Assembly: GCA_910587715.1 (NCBI GenBank)
Contig: CAJUMV010000032.1
Coordinates: 1 to 46,985 of the forward strand
DNA from: an uncultured Lachnospiraceae bacterium
GTDB lineage: Bacteria; Bacillota; Clostridia; Lachnospirales; Lachnospiraceae
DNA: 46,985 bases
Reading direction: 5' to 3'
The position numbers were made by a program, and so were the translations under genes. Of the stretch, positions 41,714-46,985 are shown piece after piece (the stretch's first letter is position 1; each line of letters opens with the position of its first letter). The notes under the pieces are model-generated. The model did not search any database. It was not told where the DNA came from and was given only the letters and a program-made list of their open reading frames with translations.

Positions 41714-44700
41714 CTATGGCATTTGATACCACGTCATTTTTTTCGGTTTAATAGTAAAGCTTACGGTTTTTCTGCCGCCGTACTCTCCGACTCCCTGTAT
41801 GGTGACTTTGGCAGAGCCTTTCTTTCTGTTGTTTGCATAGGAAACAATTGTATAGTTCTCTTTGGAGAGCTCTGTGCCATTTAATTTAACGATCAGATCC
41901 TCCTTTTTCAGCGTAATGGGTTCCAATGAATAACAGGTTTCCTCTTTTGCCTGTTTCGTCAGTGATACGCTGGCTTTTGCCACACTTTTCTTCGCGGCAA
42001 GCACGCGGTAGGAAACTTTGGTTTCTCCGGTATAATTTTTCGTTCCCTCTACTGTTACCGTTAATATAGAGCCTTCAGGCACCTGGTCTTTCGGACCGAG
42101 CACAACGCCGTTCTCATCTGTAAAGGTATAGGTTTTCAAAAAATCCGTTCCGGCAGAAAGCGCTTTGCCGTTAAAATCAGTTATTTTCGGCGTGCTCTTA
42201 TATTTTCCTTTGCCCGTCAGTCCTATTGTTTCTCCCTTTTTTGTATTCGGGGCTGCAGCCATCACATCCTCGGCTGTGATGGAAAGTTTACTGATATCCT
42301 GCGGCTCGATGGTAAACGATTTGGATATGGAACCGCTAAAATTTCCTTTTCCTTTCACGGTAAAGGTGGGCGACTTCTTTTCTCCTGCTCCTGCAAGCTT
42401 GCCGTTATTCTTGTATTGGACGGTATAGTCTTTCCCCTCCGTCAGAGGCGTGCGCTTTGTCTCTCCCGAAATCAGATAGGCTACGATGACCTTCGGCTTC
42501 GCGCCGCCTTTTTCATAAGAGACAGTGGCGTTTTCCAGTGTAACCTTTATGCGCTTTTCCTGTTCGCCGGTTGTCAGGGAATAGGGTTTGATCTTGAAGG
42601 TCTTTCTGACTACACCGGTGTAGTTCCCTTTTCCGGTAATGACAACGGCGGCTTTATTGCTCACATTCGTTGCATTCTCGTAAGTCAGGGTGTAATCCTC
42701 GTCAATTTTCATCTCGATCTGTGTGTTTCTGTCTTTCTTGTAGGAAAGCTTTAAATCCTGTTCCAGACGTGTGCCATCATAAGTCAAATCAGCTTTCCAG
42801 CCCGGTCCAAAATCAAGCTTGGAGGCGGTAAGCGTCGTTCCCGTGATCTGAAAGGTTTTGGTGACCGTACCGACATAACCGTTTTCTTCTTTTCCTGTAA
42901 AGCTGACATCATATGTGCCAACTTCTTTAGCGTTCTCATCATAGGAAACGGTATAGTGCGTTCCTTCCACCAGAACATTATTCCCATTTTTTAATGTGAT
43001 TCCGTCGGCAGGATTGATGCCTTTCTCTTTCAGCGTCTGTCCGCCAAGCGTATCCCGGGGAATATTTGCTAGCTTATTCGGCGTAAATCGCACCTTGCTC
43101 ATCAGCGTCTTTGTGGTAACGATTAGTTTAATGTCACGCGTACCGGAGAAATTATTCACGCCGGATATCGTGACGGTATATTCGCCTTCCTCCGTACAGC
43201 CCTCATCCAACAGGTTCTTAGAGGAGGCGTCCCCGATTTTTACGATGCTGGTAACTTTAAAATCCGTGTTGTTTTTCAGCTTTTTCCCGTTCCATGTCAC
43301 AGTGGGAACGACAGACAGTTTTTTGCCTTTATTGTAAGCCAGATACAGATCGGGAATCACAAACTCAGTCGCCGCAAGCGCAATATTCTGAGGGAGAATC
43401 TGGAAAGTCTGCGTATCAGAGCCGTTGTAATAGCCCTTTCCCTTGATGGTCACTGTGGGCGCTTTTTTCTCTTCCGCCCATGGCTTTGTATAAGCCTTTG
43501 TGTTATTTTTGTATGAGACGGTATAATCTGTCCCGAGAGTGAGCAGCGTCTCTCCGTCATACACTTCGACCATCGGTTTAAGCGCCTTTCCCGTGTAAGA
43601 CTGATCCGCAACCTGCTCAATCCGAAGCTGCCCTGACTTCGCAGAAATCCACTTTGCATACAGGGTGATATCTTCCGCAGTGCCCATAGGAATTTCGTCA
43701 ATGGGGCTGCCGTCATATTGTGCATTCAGATACCAGCCGCCGAATTTTGTTTCGGTCTCGTTAGCCGGAACCGCATCCAGTAAAGCGAGTGCTGACTGCT
43801 TCATTTCCACCGTATAAGAAACCGGATTGTTCGCAGGATTGGTTCCCAACGTTTTTCCGTCAGCATCTTCGAGGTTTTTGTAAGTAATGGTATATGGTGT
43901 AAGCACATAGGGTTTTGCATACACCTTTACATCGTCATTGACGTTTTTCCATGCGTCAATGTCTTTCCAACCGTCAAAGGCATAACCTTTTGGCGCGGCG
44001 GCATTCATCTCGTCAGTCGTCGGAGCATCCGCTGACTGTCCCCGATATACAGGAACCTCTCGGATCAGTTTATCCTTCCAACCAAAGAAGCTGACAGTAT
44101 ATTGCTTTGGCACAACGCTAACCAGACAGCGGGCGGAAACAGTCTGTTCCTCTCCCATCGAAAGAGTGGCTGTCACGGTAAGCGTCTGCGGCTCATATGT
44201 AGATGACAGGGTCTTAGCGGTGACCGTTTTTCTGTCATCCGCCACATGATTCAGCGTGCCAAGCGTCTCATCATCCACAGACCATTCGATTGCGGACGCC
44301 TTATAACCCGCTGGCAGCTTCAGCACTCTAATCTCTTCGCTGGTTTCCCCTTCCGACACGGTGAGCGTCGGCGTAATCTGCAGATTACCCGTTACATTTA
44401 CATCAAAAGAGGCTGTCTGTGTCCTGCCCGCATAGTCATTGATGCTGGCAGTAATGGTGCAGCGACCGGTTCTGGTTCCGGCGCCGACCTTATAGGTATA
44501 TCCTGTCAATTCTTCATTATTGTTGTAATTTTCCTGTGTCCAGGCGGACGCAATGTCATAGTCGCTGCTATACCATTCGAGCGTGCTTGGATCGGAGCCG
44601 CTTGGCAGCTTGACGGTGATTTTTTTCTCCTCTTCCGTCTTTAACGTACAGTTTGCAGCGGAAATCGTAAGCTTTGGATCGCCGATTCGAAATTCGCTCT

Positions 44701-46898
44701 CAGCGATTTCGCTGTCCTCATAGCCCTCCCGTTTCGCGCAGGCACGAAGTTTGGTTTTGGCATTTATGGTTATCGGCATCTGGTAAAGTGTGCCGTTTGT
44801 AATGGGGTCTGATCCGTTCGTCGTGTAGTAGATTTCCCCTTTCGTGCCGCTGTTAAGAGAAAGCGTCACCTTACCGCCCTTGTCAATCAGCCAGTAGTAA
44901 TTATAATAGGTGGTTGGATTACCTTCCTCATCCTTTCCGTTCAATTCTTCTTCACGTTCGCTGCCGTCTTCACTCTCAAAATAAGGCTCCGGCAGCTTCA
45001 GGCTGAGTCTGACCCTGCAGACCGCATAGCACTCCTGACCTCTGTGGTTTCTGGCTGTGGCTGTGATCTGCGTCGTTCCCACGATCTGCCCGAACTGTAG
45101 CATCACACCCTTCTCGGTCTTTTCCTTGATCTTTACAATACGCTCGTCGCCGGAGCTCCATGTGACGTCTTCCAGCGAAAAGCCGTCGGGAAGCTTAGGG
45201 ACTGTAAGCTCCAAATCCGCACCGCCGGGAACGGTGTAGATGGATTTGGGTGAGATGGAAAACGTCGTCTGTTTATCCGTAAAATGGATGGTGTAAATGT
45301 CGGAGTAGGTTTCCTGATTTCGTGGTCCGGTCGCCAGTACAAGCTGAAGCGGGTAACGACTGTTTATATACAATCCCCTACCGGGAGTATATCGGTTGGC
45401 CCGAATGGTTCCGTTTTCGGGAAAGGTAATGTCCGTGTTTTTGTTTAGATAATAAATCGTGTAATTTTCCGCCGTTCCCTTATAAGTAAAGTAGAGTTGA
45501 CTCTTAAAGTCAATGTTAGCGTCCCACTCATTCGTTTTTCCCTCAACCGGCTGATACGCACCGAGACCGGAACCGGTGACGAGGATATCGTCGCAACGAA
45601 GCCCTGCCGCATCATCCGGCTTGGGGATTGTCACGATACAATCATCAGCCGTATAGCTGTTGCTCTCACCGTCCGTCTTGACAGTCGCTTTCAAGGTAAC
45701 TTTGTGGGGAAGTTCAACTTTGCTTAGATTTTTTTCGTTTACGGTGATAATATTGTCCTTGTCAATCTTAAGTGTAGAGTCCCTTCGATTTTCCTCATTG
45801 AACATCTGCCATCTAACGGTCATGCTCCTTGAAACCGCGTCCGCAGGCGTTATTTTGACGTCAAGCTTTTTCTGTTCTCCCGGATTGATGACAATGCCGC
45901 TTTCAGGAATCGGCTCGCCAGCCGCATCCACGATGGCAACATCACTGATTTTCGGCAGAAACACCACGGAACAGGTTCTGCTCACCTCTCCGATGGTTGC
46001 TGTGATGCTCGCTTTTTCCTGCGCGGTAATCATTTCGGAGGTAGAGATAACGGCTTTTCCGTTTATTCCGTCCTTTGGGGTAACGGTGATTTTTGGGTTG
46101 CTGGATATCCATATGACCTCTTTGATGTCATCCAGATCGACCTCTGCCGGATCAGGATCAACAAGGCTGATTGAGAAGGTACGTTTGGCATCACGCCGGA
46201 TGTAAACCGTTGGCGGCTCCGCAGCTCCTTCCTCAGAGGTTTTTTGGCTGATAAGAAGACCTCCCTCATCCACAATGTCGAAATCCTTCACCTCGACGGG
46301 TTCTATTTCCACAGGCAGACTGTTTATGGTTACCGTATTCTCAGATATGGTATCTGTCACCTGTCCATTATCCGGATTTTCCGTTTCCTGTTCTTCCGGT
46401 ATGTCTTTCTCCGGAGAATCCTCCTCCACAGAAGGTGTGTCTTCTTCGTCTCCATCAGAAAATTCCTCATCGGAAATGTCCGGATCCGTCGTATCAGGGG
46501 ACTCCGGTGTTCCGGTCTCTTCCTCATCCGTCGTTTCGGAGCCGGTTTCACCCGGATTTTCCGTGTCAGGGTTTTCCAGATTAGACTCGTTATCCTCTGT
46601 GTTACCTTTGTCAGGATTGGAAGGAACCGGCTCTTCGCTGCCAGAAGGTGTTTCGTTTTCTTCGGTATTTTCCGTTCCTTCGTCAGAGGTTCCGGCAGAC
46701 GTATCCTCCAAATATTCCGACTGCGTGGGCTCTTCTATGGAAAGAGCTTCCCTATCCGATGCGGTTACCGCAAGGGGGGGATAAAACAGTGTCCTCTAAA
46801 GGTGCGGCAAAGGCAAGACAGGACATGCCCTCGCTGGTGAACAGGATAGCGGCGCTCAACAGACCGGCTATCCATTTGTATGATTTCCGTTTTCTCAT
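41714..46898 (-). CDS. Large repetitive secreted protein, frame interrupted at a C7 tract (possibly phase-variable)
   Basis: From ATG 46898 the product starts as a signal peptide (basic MRKRKSYK, hydrophobic core, cleavage near LAFA-A) but shifts frame at seven C (46780-46774) and stops at 46752. From 46711 the body is open for 1,665 residues to 41714; one base fewer in the tract joins both into about 1,727 residues. The body has an acidic Ser/Thr/Glu region (about 1-127), Big_2/Ig-like domains, a chitobiase-C-like segment (about 600-670), InlB-type repeats (about 870-1020) and seven Ig-like repeats with GTDYT and GKGNYTG (about 1035-1665). There is no LPXTG, S-layer or membrane anchor. AAAGGAAG precedes the ATG. 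Adhesion or surface display is inferred. Confidence 0.82.
46752..46898 (-). CDS. OFF-state signal-peptide fragment of the large secreted protein
   Basis: As the tract is read here (seven C), translation from ATG 46898 yields only 48 residues: the signal peptide through AAPLEDTVLS, then seven shifted residues after the C run and a TAG stop. The start has a good AAAGGAAG site. This short frame is the true 5' end of the surface protein gene rather than a separate gene. Confidence 0.8.
   Translation of the reverse strand: MRKRKSYKWIAGLLSAAILFTSEGMSCLAFAAPLEDTVLSPPCGNRIG
46774..46780 (-). repeat. C7 homopolymer tract, candidate phase-variation switch
   Basis: Seven consecutive C on the coding strand (G on the plus strand) at codons 40-42, just past the signal-peptide cleavage site. 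Six C (or nine) would keep the frame through PLAVTASDREALSIEEPTQS into the body. Lengths agree: 5,185 bases minus one gives 1,728 codons including stop. Confidence 0.75.
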
Positions 46899-46930
46899 AA
46901 TAGCTTCCTTTCTGCATGAAGTTGGGTCAA

Positions 46931-46981
46931 TAACTCAAACTTCCCACATTAAAAATGGGATTTGCTCCTTGAAAAATCAAT
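46931..46981 (-). repeat. Right copy of 51-bp terminal inverted repeat
   Basis: The exact reverse complement of positions 1-51. It lies 33 bases upstream of the surface protein start codon, so it may hold or replace the promoter of that gene. No clear -35/-10 pair is visible within it. Four more bases follow to the end of the window. Confidence 0.9.
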
Positions 46982-46985
46982 ACTA

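Noticed and set aside
46244..46784. Plus-strand frames opposite the acidic N terminus of the surface protein, one very Ser/Val rich
   Set aside because: They are complements of the Glu/Asp/Thr low-complexity region and lack ribosome sites.
1..46985. The whole window as an invertible 47-kb segment bounded by inverted repeats
   Set aside because: The repeat is too far apart and the content too housekeeping for a typical invertible element. A contig ending in a dispersed repeat explains it better.

Overview
The window looks like a chromosomal contig from a Gram-positive anaerobe of the class Clostridia, most likely a Lachnospiraceae. The grounds are gene content and gene order: miaB-mutS-mutL-miaA, mreBCD-PBP2-minCDE-rodA-mgsA, a LexA/LysM divergon, a SepF/YggS cluster, and Gram-positive promoters and ribosome sites. 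This assignment is from recognition of families, not from a database search. No rRNA, tRNA, CRISPR array, prophage or insertion sequence is visible. Most of the window is dense housekeeping sequence.

Layout. 0.1-8.4 kb (+): a DegV fatty-acid-binding protein, then tRNA modification and mismatch repair (miaB, mutS, mutL, miaA). 8.7-11.2 kb (+): a PLP enzyme of the methionine-gamma-lyase-like family, a DUF4321-type membrane protein and radC. 11.2-20.9 kb (+): a morphogenesis cluster, mreB-mreC-mreD-PBP2-minC-minD-minE-rodA-mgsA, followed by a lipoprotein D,D-carboxypeptidase. 21.0-24.2 kb (+): a small P-loop protein, an HlyD-like protein, YggS and SepF, ended by a strong terminator. 24.2-26.8 kb (+): aroB, lspA and an RluD-type pseudouridine synthase. 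26.9-30.0 kb (+): an unknown protein overlapping cstA, then a cytidylate-kinase-like gene. 30.1-31.6 kb (-): a small membrane protein and an AI-2E-family transporter. 31.9-34.7 kb (+): a TtcA-like enzyme, an XerS-like recombinase, a MetH-activation-like protein and a Cys-rich small protein. 34.9-37.2 kb (-): a WYL regulator and two GyrI-like proteins. 37.3-40.6 kb: an unknown membrane protein, the divergent LysM/lexA SOS pair, an AraC-GyrI regulator and a DUF378 protein. 40.7-46.9 kb (-): rsfS, yqeK and a very large repetitive secreted protein.

The most notable item is the gene for the large secreted protein (about 1,727 residues if restored). Its signal peptide and its body lie in different frames, joined by a run of seven C on the coding strand. 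One base fewer restores a single open frame. This is the form of a slipped-strand phase-variation switch, here read in the OFF state, although an assembly error in the homopolymer must be excluded. The outer 51 bases of the window are a perfect inverted repeat, so the contig ends in a dispersed repeat.

A second theme is small palindromic elements in gaps: paired GGAGAATGC hairpins before degV and miaA, a 186-base near-palindrome between mutS and mutL, two 35-base hairpin repeats lying in frame at the start of the carboxypeptidase gene, and a branched element with direct repeats before the TtcA-like gene. A third is regulation readable from sequence: four LexA boxes between the LysM protein and lexA, one of them inside the spacer of a consensus promoter, which makes the LysM protein a probable YneA-like SOS division inhibitor.
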